Assembly (NCBI GenBank): GCA_934725525.1
Contig: CAKVCG010000020.1
Coordinates: 1-17,301, forward strand
From: an uncultured Brachyspira sp.
GTDB lineage: Bacteria > Spirochaetota > Brachyspiria > Brachyspirales > Brachyspiraceae
Direction: 5' to 3'
Length of the DNA: 17,301 nt
In this document: positions 8,237 to 15,571 of the stretch, one piece after another
How positions within the stretch are numbered: position 1 is the stretch's first letter
Layout of the letters: every line of letters starts with the position of its first letter
Notes under the pieces: generated by a model
Seen by the model: only the letters and a program-made list of their open reading frames with translations
What the model was told of the DNA's origin: nothing
Database searches by the model: none
Position numbers and translations under genes: made by a program

Positions 8237-8845
8237 ATGAAATATTTTGTATTTAAACATAAATTAGATAATTTTGAATCAGAAATTGAACCTTATGAAT
8301 TCTTGAAAATATTAGAAAAAGGAAAATATGTAATATCTCATTATGAATATGGGTATCATGATAGTAATAAGGTTAGCAATAATTGGAATATTCTTGGAAA
8401 AATGGAAAAAGGAGATGTAATTATTTTAGCAATAGAAAAATTGGGAAAAAATAAATTTTATGGATTTGGATATATAAAACAGCCAAGAAAATTTAAAGAT
8501 ATACCCAATAAGAAATTAAATTTTGATGAAATTTTTAAAAATGAATATAGTGGAGAATGGAAAGAATATAAAAATAAATATATTAAAGGCAAATACAAAG
8601 GCATAGTATATTTTAAAGATAAATGTTTTTACACAAATTTATATGATAAAGAATTTAAATATGGACCACAAAGAGTGGATGTTGATTATTATAAAATAAA
8701 TCCAAAAGGAATAAAATATAAGGTAGAAAGAGAATATAGAATAGATAAAAATGTCTATTTAACAGCTTTTGAAATAGAAAAGAATAAAGCTTTACAAATA
8801 GCAAGAAGCATATTAAATGATAAAAATTTTAAATTTAATGATTAA
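8237..8845 (+). CDS. Uncharacterised 202-aa protein
   Basis: A soluble, Lys/Tyr-rich protein with no signal peptide or membrane span, of no family I can name firmly. The stretch KGDVIILAIEKLGKNKFYGFGYI (about 58-80) reads like two strands of a small beta barrel where a 'GD.I.l' loop precedes a 'GfG.i' strand, as in PUA/EVE-like nucleic-acid-binding domains. This likeness is weak. The rest alternates charged strands, ending in a helix (about 185-198). AAAGGAG at 8224-8230 sits 6 nt before the ATG. Very A/T-rich codons, like the preceding lipoprotein gene, suggest that both may be accessory. It faces the M16 peptidase gene convergently. Confidence 0.7.
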   Translation: MKYFVFKHKLDNFESEIEPYEFLKILEKGKYVISHYEYGYHDSNKVSNNWNILGKMEKGDVIILAIEKLGKNKFYGFGYIKQPRKFKDIPNKKLNFDEIFKNEYSGEWKEYKNKYIKGKYKGIVYFKDKCFYTNLYDKEFKYGPQRVDVDYYKINPKGIKYKVEREYRIDKNVYLTAFEIEKNKALQIARSILNDKNFKFND

Positions 8846-8888
8846 TCTTAAAAAATTAATAAATAAAAATTCTAATTCTTAACATTTT

Positions 8889-8922
8889 AAAAGGGTGGGG
8901 ATAAAACCTTGTCCTTTTATTT
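8889..8922. terminator. Possible terminator between convergent genes
   Basis: AAAAGG (8889-8894) pairs with CCTTTT (8913-8918), the stem extending by weak pairs around a G-rich loop, and is followed by ATTTA rather than a clean T tract. It lies in the 116-nt gap between converging genes, where a terminator is expected. Moderate to low confidence. Confidence 0.4.
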
Positions 8923-8961
8923 ATAATATTTCTATTTCTTAAAAAGCAAGATTATCATTTA

Positions 8962-10224
8962 TTAATTAAGATTCAATTTTTTACTTATATTCTTACTTAT
9001 ATCTTTTGAACCTTTCGGACCAACGGAAGTAAGAAAGAATTTTTTGTCCGATAATTTTTCGTCAATAACTTCGTTTACCGAATTTATATTGACTTTATCT
9101 ATAGATTTATAAATATCCTTAAACGACATATATTTTGAAGCGTAAATTTCGTTTCGAGCGTTTTTATTCATTATATAATTTGCGTTTAATTTGCTGAAAG
9201 CCATATAACTTTTATAACTTTCTTTTGATTCTTCCAATTCTTCTTTCGTTATTCTTTCGTTTATTATTTTATTTATCTCTCCGTAAATCGTTTCTATAGT
9301 CTCTTCGTAATTTTTCAAACTTGTAGAACCCGTTATTTCAAATAGTCCGCCGTTGATAAAACTTGTAGCCGAACTATAAATATTATAACAGAGTCCTTTA
9401 TTTTCCCGCACGCTTTGATATAATCTCGAATAAGAACTTACTCCAAAAATATCGTTTAGAATATTCATACTATATTTTTTATCGTCGCTCGCTTTATAGG
9501 AAGGAGCGTATAAAGAAAAATATACATGATTCAAATCTTCTCTTTCTTTCGCCGTAGTTTTGTAGAAAAAAGGAATTTCTTTATTTTCGGTTTTAATATT
9601 TTTTTTAAGTTTAATATTCGATAATTTTTTTATCGCCAAATCCATATCAAACTTTCCAGCAATAGAAACCACCAAATTATTAGCGTTAAAATGTTTCTTA
9701 AAATATTTGTAGACTTTTTCTCTGTTTATAGTTTTTATATTGTTGATATTTCCGCCTATTGGAAAAGCCATCGCCGTTCCTTTATAAGCCTCGGCAAAAA
9801 ACTGACTCGAAGCGGTTTCTTCTGGCGTATCGTTTACCATTTTAATTTCTTCAATAACGACCTTTTTCTCTTTTGAAATATCCTCTTCTCTGAAAGCCGA
9901 ATTCAAAATAATATCTTCCAAAGTGTCAATCGCTCTTTCAAAATATTTAGAAATTATATTGATATAAAAAGAAGTTAAATGTCTCGAAGTAAAAGCGTTA
10001 AATACTCCGCCGACTCCCTCGATTTTTCTAACCAATTCTTTTGCGCTTATTTTATCCGTGCCTTTAAATAGCATATGCTCTATAAAATGAGTATATCCGT
10101 TAGTTTCTTTCGTTTCGTTCGCGCTTCCCGTTATAAAGAAAAACCCGGTCGAAACCGTATCCAAAATCGGCATATATTCCAAAATAACTTTTATTCCGTT
10201 TTGTAATGTGATTCTTTTTACCAT
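8962..10224 (-). CDS. M16 family zinc peptidase
   Basis: A 420-aa protein of the pitrilysin/insulinase (M16B, processing-peptidase-like) family. The inverted zinc motif HxxEH is present as His46-FI-Glu49-His50, and Glu126 in EEIKMVNDTPEE lies 76 residues later as expected for the third zinc ligand. The N-terminal half (about 1-190) is the active domain. The C-terminal half has the inactive partner domain signature, with a Tyr/Arg region YSRLYQSVRENKGLCYNIYS (about 258-277). No signal peptide, so it probably acts in the cytosol on peptides or small proteins. The length is normal. A promoter TTGCAA-17-TATAAT lies 79 nt upstream; the site before the ATG (TGGAAAA) is modest. Confidence 0.92.
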   Translation of the reverse strand: MVKRITLQNGIKVILEYMPILDTVSTGFFFITGSANETKETNGYTHFIEHMLFKGTDKISAKELVRKIEGVGGVFNAFTSRHLTSFYINIISKYFERAIDTLEDIILNSAFREEDISKEKKVVIEEIKMVNDTPEETASSQFFAEAYKGTAMAFPIGGNINNIKTINREKVYKYFKKHFNANNLVVSIAGKFDMDLAIKKLSNIKLKKNIKTENKEIPFFYKTTAKEREDLNHVYFSLYAPSYKASDDKKYSMNILNDIFGVSSYSRLYQSVRENKGLCYNIYSSATSFINGGLFEITGSTSLKNYEETIETIYGEINKIINERITKEELEESKESYKSYMAFSKLNANYIMNKNARNEIYASKYMSFKDIYKSIDKVNINSVNEVIDEKLSDKKFFLTSVGPKGSKDISKNISKKLNLN

Positions 10225-10302
10225 TTTAATTTTCCAAAATAATTTAATGTTTAATTTTTTATGATTATTATTTAACGATTTAAAATATTATCGTAAATAT
10301 GA

Positions 10303-10331
10303 ATTATAAAATATAATATTAGTATTTGCAA
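10303..10331 (-). promoter_or_regulatory. Promoter of the M16 peptidase gene
   Basis: Read on the - strand: TTGCAA (10331-10326), 17-nt spacer, TATAAT (10308-10303). It overlaps no gene and leaves a leader of about 70 nt before the start at 10224. Confidence 0.7.
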
Positions 10332-10332
10332 A

Positions 10333-10358
10333 TAAAAACCGAGCCTAAAAAGACTCGG
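10333..10358 (-). terminator. Terminator of the small lipoprotein gene
   Basis: On the - strand, CCGAG (10358-10354) pairs with CTCGG (10343-10339). After one mismatch two more pairs close a short loop, and five Ts follow. It starts about 20 nt after the stop at 10380. Confidence 0.75.
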
Positions 10359-10379
10359 CATAATCGATTTAATCATTTA

Positions 10380-10841
10380 TTATTTTTTAATAATATTAAC
10401 TGTTCCAGTGGGAACGGTTATTGCCGTTCCGTCTGTTAGAGTTCCTTCGCCCGTTATTGTAATAGTTCCTTCCGTATTGCTTGAAAAATTTACAGTGAAT
10501 TTAGCTTTTACGATAATTTCTGTTCCTGTAGAATTATCTTTTTGTTCTCCGTAATAGAAAGAATAATTGGTATCGCTATTTTTAGTTATATCTGTAATCT
10601 TTGTCGCTCCGCTTACATCGTTAATAGTTATAGAACCGTCCGAATTTATAACGATAACTTCATCAGCCGGATTATCCTTGTCATACCAAGTTCCAGCATA
10701 ATTGGATAATGTATTTTCATTCGGTTCTTCATTTGATTTGCAGCTAATTGAAAATAATAATGCGAATAATAGTAAAGCAATTAGAAATATTTTGAAAGAA
10801 TTATTGATTAAAGACAATAATAACCGTTTCGTTTCGTTCAT
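10380..10841 (-). CDS. Small putative lipoprotein
   Basis: A 153-aa protein with a long N-terminal signal: polar MNETKR start, hydrophobic core (about 17-31) and lipobox SISC with Cys34. The mature part after a short Asn/Glu linker begins with YAGTWYDKDN and is built of short strands with Thr/Gly turns (INSDGSITI, TEGTITITGEGTLTDGT). This is a small beta-barrel or sandwich outline seen in many short bacterial lipoproteins. AAGGAG stands 10 nt before the ATG, behind a good - strand promoter, and a hairpin terminator follows: a single-gene unit. Specific function is unknown. Confidence 0.8.
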   Translation of the reverse strand: MNETKRLLLSLINNSFKIFLIALLLFALLFSISCKSNEEPNENTLSNYAGTWYDKDNPADEVIVINSDGSITINDVSGATKITDITKNSDTNYSFYYGEQKDNSTGTEIIVKAKFTVNFSSNTEGTITITGEGTLTDGTAITVPTGTVNIIKK

Positions 10842-10912
10842 GAAAATTTATCTCCTTGTTAAATAGATTTAATTCCGAATTTTTTTCTTTCGGTTTTTTA
10901 ATTTATAAGCAA

Positions 10913-10940
10913 ATTATAAAATTTCTCAATTTTTTGTCAA
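10913..10940 (-). promoter_or_regulatory. Promoter of the small lipoprotein gene
   Basis: On the - strand TTGACA (10940-10935) and TATAAT (10918-10913) are both perfect consensus with a 16-nt spacer, about 70 nt upstream of the ATG at 10841. Confidence 0.75.
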
Positions 10941-11017
10941 TACTTAAATCAAATAAAACTTATATTATAACCCCAATTTTCCGATAATAAAAGAAATCAA
11001 AAAATGGACTTAAAATT

Positions 11018-11593
11018 ATGAAAAAAATAATTACTTTTTTATTTTTATCGATTATCATTATCTATAATAATATTTACGCTAACGAAAAAGAAAGCATGAT
11101 AAAATCAATGCAATTAAACGAACTTGAAGAGATTTCAATCTCCGATGAAGAATCGACGATGACATTCGAGGAATTAGCCGATTATTACTCCTCTATAATA
11201 ACCGACAAAAAAGCGACTCCAGAACAGTTGGAAGCGTTGGGAAATATAATAAGATTATGGACAGACACGATAAATAAAAATTTCACAAAAGAAGAATTAT
11301 ACGACAGATATTCAGTTTTAACTTCCACTTTATCCTCTATGTCGATTCATTTAATTTTGAGAATCGCGATAAAAGATAATAATATTCCGACGAAAGAAAT
11401 TCAAAAAAATATTTACGATACGATTAATAATAAATATATTCCGTCGTTTGGAAAATTCAAAAACGAAGGATGGAAAACCGAATTTAATTTTTATGTTATA
11501 AATATGTCGGACGCCGTTTGCAAATGGTATGAGGATAAATCTGAAAAATTGGATTATCCTAATTTCAAAGTTTGGCGAGAAGGCAATTATTAA
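11018..11593 (+). CDS. Exported protein of unknown function
   Basis: A 191-aa protein with a Sec signal peptide (MKKI, hydrophobic residues 5-17, likely cleavage after IYA at about 21), so probably periplasmic. The mature part is helical and acidic at its start (LNELEEISISDEESTMTFEEL) and has no family motif I recognise. It contains a single Cys in AVCKWY near the end. The ribosome site is weak (TGGAC before the ATG), and no other in-frame start has a better one. It is followed after 43 nt by a 43-aa ORF and then galT. Confidence 0.75.
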   Translation: MKKIITFLFLSIIIIYNNIYANEKESMIKSMQLNELEEISISDEESTMTFEELADYYSSIITDKKATPEQLEALGNIIRLWTDTINKNFTKEELYDRYSVLTSTLSSMSIHLILRIAIKDNNIPTKEIQKNIYDTINNKYIPSFGKFKNEGWKTEFNFYVINMSDAVCKWYEDKSEKLDYPNFKVWREGNY

Positions 11594-11636
11594 GAATTAT
11601 TATTTTAATTTAAACCTAAAAAAAGAGGAATTTATA

Positions 11637-11768
11637 ATGGAAAATAAACAAATAGAAATAATGGGAAAAAAAGAGCAATCTACCGACAATTTGAAAAATT
11701 TAATAAATAAATATAAAGAACAAAATACCATAACGATAAAAAGTCCGAAGAAAATAAAAGCCGTTTGA
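11637..11768 (+). CDS. Small 43-aa protein upstream of galT
   Basis: An ATG at 11637 preceded by AGAGGA opens a 43-codon frame: a Lys/Glu-rich, soluble peptide with one helix (about 13-28) and a basic end KSPKKIKAV. A longer version of this frame begins at 11529 inside the preceding gene but has no ribosome site, so the short form is preferred. It stands 54 nt before galT on the same strand. It could be a real small protein or a leader peptide. No homology can be claimed. Confidence 0.5.
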   Translation: MENKQIEIMGKKEQSTDNLKNLINKYKEQNTITIKSPKKIKAV

Positions 11769-11822
11769 TTTATATTATAATTCATTATATCATTTATCAT
11801 AATATTATTTTAGGAGATTAAT

Positions 11823-12797
11823 ATGGCGGAATTGCGTTATAATCAACTACTCGGAGATTATGTTATGATAGCGAGTCATAGGCAAGAGCGTCCGCAAATG
11901 CCTAAAGATTATTGTCCTTTCTGTCCGGGAAGCGGAAAAGTTCCAGATAGCTACGATGTCCTTTGTTATGACAACGATTTTCCAGCTCTTTCTTTCGACC
12001 CGCCTATGCCAGACGAAGTCGACAACGGAAAATTATTTATGGCAAAACCTTCGATTGGAAAATGCGAAGTTATTTTATATTCTTCAGACCATAATACGAC
12101 ATTGCCCGAACTTTCGGTAGAACATATAACGAAACTCGTTAAATTATGGCAGGAGAGAATGGTCGCTATAGCAAAAAATAAAAAGATTAAATATATTATG
12201 CCGTTTGAAAATAAGGGCGAAGTTGTGGGGGTGACTATGCCTCATCCTCATGGACAAATTTACGGTTATAGCTGGATTCCTTTAAGGGTAAAAAGAAAAA
12301 TAGAAATGGCTTTGTCTTATCATAATATTAATCAAAAAAATTTATTTGAAGATATGCTTAATCAGGAAATAGAAGATGGAAGAAGAATAATTTTTGAAAA
12401 CGACCATTTTGTATGCTTTTTGCCTTTTGCGAGCGAATATCCTTACGGAATAATGATTATGCCTAAAAAAAATGTAGTGGCGATTAATAATTTCAATAAA
12501 AAAGAAACGATAGCTTTAGCCGATACTCTTAAAAAAGCGACAACGACTTTGGATTTGCTTTTTGATATAAAATTTCCTTATATGATGTGTATGTTCAGCG
12601 CTCCAGTTAATGACGATTTTAATTATAAAGATATTTGGCGTTATCATATAGAATTTTTTCCTCCGATGAGAAGCAAAGAAAAACAGAAATTTAACGCCTC
12701 TTCGGAAACTGGCGCTTGGGCTTCATGCAATCCTACGAGTCCAGAGGCGATGGCGGCAAGTTTGAGGACCGCGTATTTTAGACAAATGGGAATGTGA
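11823..12797 (+). CDS. galT: Galactose-1-phosphate uridylyltransferase
   Basis: A 324-aa HIT-superfamily enzyme of the Leloir pathway, exchanging UMP between UDP-glucose and galactose-1-phosphate. Visible are the zinc-type Cys31-PF-Cys34 pair and the active-site HPHGQ (His141, His143), where His143 is the expected uridylylated nucleophile. The C-terminal domain is complete, with YPYGIMIMPKK and WRYHIEFFPP. AGGAGA lies 5 nt before the ATG. No galK or galE is nearby; instead a glycosyltransferase gene begins 3 nt after the stop. This points to sugar-nucleotide supply for cell-surface glycan as much as to galactose use (inference). Confidence 0.93.
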   Translation: MAELRYNQLLGDYVMIASHRQERPQMPKDYCPFCPGSGKVPDSYDVLCYDNDFPALSFDPPMPDEVDNGKLFMAKPSIGKCEVILYSSDHNTTLPELSVEHITKLVKLWQERMVAIAKNKKIKYIMPFENKGEVVGVTMPHPHGQIYGYSWIPLRVKRKIEMALSYHNINQKNLFEDMLNQEIEDGRRIIFENDHFVCFLPFASEYPYGIMIMPKKNVVAINNFNKKETIALADTLKKATTTLDLLFDIKFPYMMCMFSAPVNDDFNYKDIWRYHIEFFPPMRSKEKQKFNASSETGAWASCNPTSPEAMAASLRTAYFRQMGM

Positions 12798-12800
12798 TAA

Positions 12801-13814
12801 ATGTCGTTAAAAGTAACCATAATTATTCCTCATAGAGTTGGCGAAAATATAGAAAATACTCTTGCGGGAATATATATGTCCGATTACGATAAAAATAATA
12901 TTGAGATTTTTCAAGCGGAAGGAACTCATCCTACAGTTCAGAGAAACGAATGCATAAAGCAGGCGTCTGGCGATATAGTTTATTTTATAGACAACGATTC
13001 TATGATAAATCCTAACAATATAAAAAAAGCGGTTGAAATATTTGAAACAAACGAAAATGTTGCGATAGTCGGAGGTCCCGCTATTCATAATGTAAACTCT
13101 TCAAAAGAAAAATATATCGACAAATGCATGCGTTCTTATTACGCGGTTGGACCGATAGCGAATAGATATAGCGTAAATAAAACTTCATCTCGAGAAGGAA
13201 CGGACAGAGACGTTATACTTTGCAATTTATTTATAAGGCTTAATGTTTTATTCGAGGCGGGACTTTTTAACGAGAGTTTATATCCTAACGAAGAAAACGC
13301 TTTGATAGATAAAATTCTTTCGCTCGGCTATAAATTAATGTATGACCCCCAAATAATAGTCAAAAGACCACCAAGAAGCAGTTTGAGATTATATATAAAA
13401 ATGCTTCTAAATTACGGACGCGGAAGATTCGAGCAGCTTTACAGAGATTTTAATAAAAAGAATTTAATATTTACTCTCCCAGCTTTTTTCAGTTTATATA
13501 TAATATTTTTACCGATAGTTTTATTTATTTTTCTTATTACTAAAATTGTTTTTTTAGCGCTTTATTTTATTCCTTTCGGTTTATATTTTGCAGTCACTTT
13601 ACTTGCGGGAATAATTACTTCGTTAAAAGAAGTAGGTTTTATAAATAAAATCAAAGGCTTTTTTGTTTTTCCTTATATGTTTTTTATAACTCATTTTTTT
13701 TACGGACTCGGATTTTTTTACGGCATAATTAGAATTGCAAAAGGATTTACGCATGCGGGCAGACGCCAACGAACCGTTAAATTTAATATAAAAAAATTTA
13801 AATCTTTTGAATAA
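12801..13814 (+). CDS. Family 2 glycosyltransferase, membrane-anchored
   Basis: A 337-aa GT-A fold glycosyltransferase. Residues 4-11 are the typical first strand (VTIIIPHR), Asp64-Asn-Asp66 is the DxD-type metal/nucleotide-sugar site, and PNEEN (162-166) with RGR (207-209) occupy acceptor-side positions. The C-terminal third has hydrophobic segments at about 224-245, 247-273 and 286-310, so the enzyme sits in the inner membrane, as for polymer or lipid-linked sugar synthesis. It starts 3 nt after galT ends, implying co-translation. Sugar donor and acceptor cannot be read. Confidence 0.88.
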   Translation: MSLKVTIIIPHRVGENIENTLAGIYMSDYDKNNIEIFQAEGTHPTVQRNECIKQASGDIVYFIDNDSMINPNNIKKAVEIFETNENVAIVGGPAIHNVNSSKEKYIDKCMRSYYAVGPIANRYSVNKTSSREGTDRDVILCNLFIRLNVLFEAGLFNESLYPNEENALIDKILSLGYKLMYDPQIIVKRPPRSSLRLYIKMLLNYGRGRFEQLYRDFNKKNLIFTLPAFFSLYIIFLPIVLFIFLITKIVFLALYFIPFGLYFAVTLLAGIITSLKEVGFINKIKGFFVFPYMFFITHFFYGLGFFYGIIRIAKGFTHAGRRQRTVKFNIKKFKSFE

Positions 13815-13845
13815 AATTCTTAATTCATTAAAAAATTAGTCAAGT

Positions 13846-13873
13846 TTGACAAATAAAATTATTCTGTTATAAT
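13846..13873 (+). promoter_or_regulatory. Consensus promoter of the Rpn-like pseudogene
   Basis: TTGACA (13846-13851) and TATAAT (13868-13873), spacer 16 nt, both perfect. The ATG of the pseudogene lies only 6 nt after the -10 box, about where transcription should start, so the message would be leaderless. Confidence 0.7.
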
Positions 13874-13879
13874 ATTCTT

Positions 13880-14312
13880 ATGAAAAAGAATAGAGAAATT
13901 AACAAACTTAACGACTTATTTGTTCGATACCTGCTCGGAAGAATTGGAAATGAAAAAAATGCTTGAAGACATGGTTAACGCAGCTTTAAGCGATTTCAAT
14001 TTTGAAGAAGTTAAAGACTTGGAAATAATAGACCCCTTATAATTTGTCCGACAATATTGATTTGAAAGAATCAATAATTGACATTCCCAAATGGACGCCT
14101 TCGGCGAAAGCTAAAACAAAGTAGATTTAGATTTTATTCAAATGCATATTTTAGAAGTTCAAAGATTTATTGAAATAATTAAAAAAGGAAAACTCGAAGG
14201 AATAAAATAGCGGAAATCATACTATAGCAAAGATATGAAATCAAAAAATATGGATATTAACCTTATAAGCGAAATTACGGGTTTACCTATTGAAGAAATT
14301 AAAAAACTATAG
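13880..14312 (+). pseudogene. Rpn/PD-(D/E)XK-family nuclease-transposase, broken
   Basis: Remains of an Rpn-family recombination-promoting nuclease/putative transposase. Frame 1 gives MKKNREINKLNDLFVRYLLG. A run of seven As (13953-13959) shifts the frame to MLEDMVNAALSDFNFEEV...EIIDP. Four Cs (14033-14036) shift it again to YNLSDNIDLKESIIDI. The nuclease core that should follow is missing, and the frame resumes at 14118 with KVDLDFIQMHILEVQRF. A TAG at 14208 interrupts it before the C-terminal MDINLISEITGLPIEEIKKL. Two homopolymer indels, a deletion and a stop make it non-functional. Intact members are about 300 aa; this span could encode 140. Recognition of the family is from its conserved N- and C-terminal blocks. 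Confidence 0.8.
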
Positions 14313-14415
14313 TATCAGTATTTTTCTAAATTTAATTATTTTCAACAACCTTAATATATTATTCATATTTAGAATAATTAACTTTATTAAAATTTTATGC
14401 TCATTTACTTTTACC

Positions 14416-14464
14416 GTCATTGCGAGTGAGACTAAAGTCCGACTTTGTCAAACGAAACAATCCA
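14416..14464. repeat. Half copy of the dispersed palindrome
   Basis: GTCATTGCGAG...CGAAACAATCC matches the left arm of the elements at 6394 and 6488. The inner hairpin is again different: AAAGTC/GACTTT. The right arm is absent, so the element was cut here, at the border of the defence-gene region. Confidence 0.6.
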
Positions 14465-14495
14465 AATTAATTCCCATCAATTATCCTAACCTATT

Positions 14496-14590
14496 CTTCC
14501 GTTAAACCATACAACCCGCGCCAACATCGGGTTTAGCCAAACCAACCTGTCAATCTCCCCCGTCAATTGCCTCAACTTGCCTCAAATTTA
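14496..14590 (-). pseudogene. Relic of a restriction-modification gene 3' end
   Basis: The + strand 14496-14517 matches 17067-17088 in 18 of 22 positions, and 14539-14557 (AAACCAACCTGTCAATCTC) matches 17091-17109 in all 19. Looser similarity continues to about 14590. The matching region at 17035-17301 is the C-terminal coding end of an R-M gene on the - strand, so this is a decayed tail of a similar gene in the same orientation. About 21 nt containing CGGG/CCCG arms are inserted between the two matching blocks. No reading frame survives. Confidence 0.65.
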
Positions 14591-14658
14591 AAATATTTGA
14601 TTTTATTTACATTTTTTATTTAATATAAATTTAATAAAATTATATTAATTAAATTTGA

Positions 14659-15288
14659 TTTTTATTATATATAAATTATAATTTTTATTATTATAACGAT
14701 GGATTTATAAATAAAAATAATATATTTATAAAATCTATTTTTGATATATCGGAATATTATAAAATCATTTCTTATAAATCAAAAATAGACTATATAGCTT
14801 CATATATTCCAAATATAAATATAGTTAAATTACATGGTTCAATAAATTGGAAAATAGAAAAAGATAATATAATATATAATAATTTGCAAAACGAAATAAA
14901 CGATTATAATAATATAGGAATAGTTTTGCCAACGGATGAGAAATTTAAAAGCACGGTAATAAATAGAATATATTATAGTTCTTTAAGATATTTTTCAGCG
15001 GGATTAGAAAGAGAAAATACTTTTTTATTTGCTTTCGGATTTTCTTTTAGAGACGAATATATAAACGATATTATAAAACAAGCGTTAAAAACAAATTATA
15101 GTTTGCAATTATTTATAAATTCTTACAGTAATGAAGAATATAAAAGACTTAAAAATGTATTTAATAATTATGTCAATGTTCAATATTTAAATGCAGATAA
15201 ATTTAAAAATATATGCCATAATAAATATGATTTTGAATATATAAATAAAGAATTAAATAATATAGTAAAAGATTTACAAAATGAATAA
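14659..15288 (+). pseudogene. SIR2-like NADase of a SIR2-HerA defence pair, N-terminus missing
   Basis: A frame open from 14659 to the stop at 15288 (209 codons). An internal TTG at 14884 could be taken as the start, but in-frame sequence before it reads INIVKLHGSINWKIEK (14818-14865), the conserved KLHGSxxW segment of SIR2-like domains. The His codon at 14833-14835 is the expected catalytic residue. Upstream, YNDGFINK (about 14689-14712) also fits the family. Downstream come IVLPTDEKFKS, YYSSLRYFSAGLE and FLFAFGFSFRDEYI. The N-terminal Rossmann part with GAGxS and TTNYD is absent, so NAD hydrolysis is not expected. The end overlaps the HerA relic by 8 nt, the gene order of SIR2-HerA antiphage systems. 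Confidence 0.8.
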
Positions 15289-15559
15289 TGATGATTTATT
15301 AAAAATAGGTTATGTGACAGAAATTGAAGGGAGGAGAGTTTCTATTTTTGTCTATAAAGAAAAGAATTCTCAACATATATTTTATAATGGAGAGTTAATA
15401 AAAAATGTCGGAGTTGGAAATTATATTGAAATCAGAAAAAGATTTTCAAAGCTAATAGGAAAAATAGATGGCGAATATATAAAAGAAGAGGACGAAGAAA
15501 AAAAGAAAAGAAAATTTACCAGAATATTAAAAGTATCTATAAACGGTTTTATTAATTAA
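15281..15559 (+). pseudogene. HerA-like ATPase, only the N-terminal HAS barrel left
   Basis: A 92-codon frame starting inside the stop region of the SIR2 gene (ATGAATAA overlap). The sequence IGYVTEIEGRRVSIFVYKEK, FYNGELIKNVGVGNYIEIRK and LIGKIDGEYIKEE followed by RILKVSINGFI is the HAS-barrel domain that opens HerA-type hexameric ATPases. A complete HerA would have roughly 500-600 aa with Walker A and B motifs; nothing of these follows. The frame stops at 15557 and a convergent gene ends 12 nt further on, so the gene was cut by a deletion or replacement. It has no clear ribosome site, consistent with coupling to the upstream gene. Confidence 0.8.
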
Positions 15560-15571
15560 TTTTGTAAAAAA

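Larger units (their letters stand above)
14313..14658. other. Gene-free scar region
   Basis: A/T-rich sequence without a credible gene, holding the half palindrome (14416-14464) and the R-M tail relic (14496-14590). The last ~70 nt before 14659 are almost pure A/T, and no SIR2 N-terminal motif is readable in any frame. Confidence 0.65.

Noticed and set aside
9691..9876. + strand frame, 61 codons
   Set aside because: Antisense to the M16 peptidase gene.
11600..11800. - strand frame, 66 codons, membrane-like
   Set aside because: Antisense to the 43-aa ORF and leader of galT; no ribosome site; apparent hydrophobicity is compositional.
12807..13088. - strand frame, 93 codons
   Set aside because: Antisense to the glycosyltransferase gene with intact DxD motif.
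13880..14312. Programmed frameshifting of an active transposase
   Set aside because: A deleted catalytic core and an additional TAG make an active product impossible whatever happens at A7.
14290..14505. + strand frame, 71 codons
   Set aside because: Runs from the end of the Rpn relic through the half palindrome and R-M relic; no ribosome site; composed of scar sequence.
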